Shown: piece after piece, positions 63,700 to 64,000 of the stretch
How positions within the stretch are numbered: the stretch's first letter is position 1
Layout of the letters: every line of letters begins with the position of its first letter
Assembly (NCBI GenBank): GCA_022747635.1
Contig: JAKTNV010000001.1
Coordinates: 30,545,990 to 30,609,989, forward strand
DNA length: 64,000 nt
Source: Hetaerina americana
Taxonomy: Eukaryota; Arthropoda; Insecta; Odonata; Calopterygidae
Direction of reading: 5' to 3'
Notes under the pieces: model-generated
Databases searched by the model: none
What the model saw: the letters and a program-made list of their open reading frames with translations, nothing else
Told to the model about the DNA's origin: nothing
Made by a program: the position numbers and the translations under genes

Positions 63700-64000
63700 A
63701 TTTTTCAATTTCACTTCTCCTCCGCCATTTCGTTCTCCGGTCATCCCTCACGCCAATCTCACACCCTCACTCACCCACTCGTGCTAACTCTCCCTGATTC
63801 TTTCCATTCCGTGTAATTCCACTTTCTCACATCTCGTCCCTTCTTCCTTCCACCCACCCTCCCCCTCCAGCTCCTCCCCCAGAGTTGGCCGCCGTCGCTC
63901 GCATTCCTCCCCTCAGCCCGCCCCCGCCCGCTCGCAACGCTGCCCTTTCCGCTGGGCTGCGGATGAGTCGCCCGTGCGTGAAAACTATTTCGTCAGGTGT
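63700..64000. other. Pyrimidine-rich, then CpG-rich patch at the window edge
   Basis: CT-rich sequence grades into a GC- and CpG-rich end (about 63880-63975). It may continue into an island or gene beyond the window; nothing coding can be supported from the part seen. Confidence 0.45.

Overview
This window looks like intergenic or intronic DNA from a large arthropod genome, most likely an insect. Four things point that way: a DD34D mariner transposon, tRNA-derived SINEs with polymerase III boxes, many (AT)n, (CA)n and (TG)n microsatellites, and an AT-rich background with no bacterial-style packed genes. I found no exon of a recognisable host gene. Most open frames fall inside strand-asymmetric, pyrimidine- or purine-rich GC patches where stop codons are rare for compositional reasons, and they overlap in several frames on both strands.

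The only recognisable protein-coding sequence is a mariner-type transposase on the minus strand at 57.3-58.4 kb. Its 1334-bp element has 27-bp terminal inverted repeats and TA duplications. The reading frame is broken by one extra base in a nine-base homopolymer but is otherwise open, so the copy is young or the break is an assembly error.

The 57.2-59.3 kb interval is a dense repeat cluster: a (TA)n tract, the mariner inserted at its edge, a 268-bp inverted repeat with two 115-bp arms (about 91% identical), a compound (CA)n(TA)n tract, and a tRNA-derived SINE. Each arm of the inverted repeat holds a hammerhead-ribozyme-like fold. It has a GAAA box, a one-pair stem III followed by UC, a 5-bp stem II and an 8-bp stem I, but the CUGANGA box is altered. 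The three arm differences inside this fold all leave the pairing intact. Penelope-like elements are known to carry minimal type I hammerheads and inverted terminal repeats, so this may be a remnant of such an element. It is the most interesting signal in the window.

A second SINE copy lies at 48.7-49.0 kb, also directly beside an (AT)n tract. A third, diverged copy without the tRNA head lies on the minus strand at 7.46-7.65 kb. A different tRNA-like head lies at 61.37 kb, and several weaker tRNA-like relics are scattered about.

The rest alternates between AT-rich DNA with little visible structure and GC-rich pyrimidine/purine patches of 0.3-0.9 kb, roughly every 3-6 kb (about 2.7, 4.4, 8.7, 11.5, 18.1, 22.7, 25.5, 26.9, 31.0, 32.3, 35.7, 41.0, 44.2, 46.8, 50.3, 54.0, 59.8 and 63.7 kb). 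One 167-residue minus-strand frame at 33.2-33.7 kb, with a hydrophobic leader, is the best candidate for an unrecognised coding exon, but support is weak.
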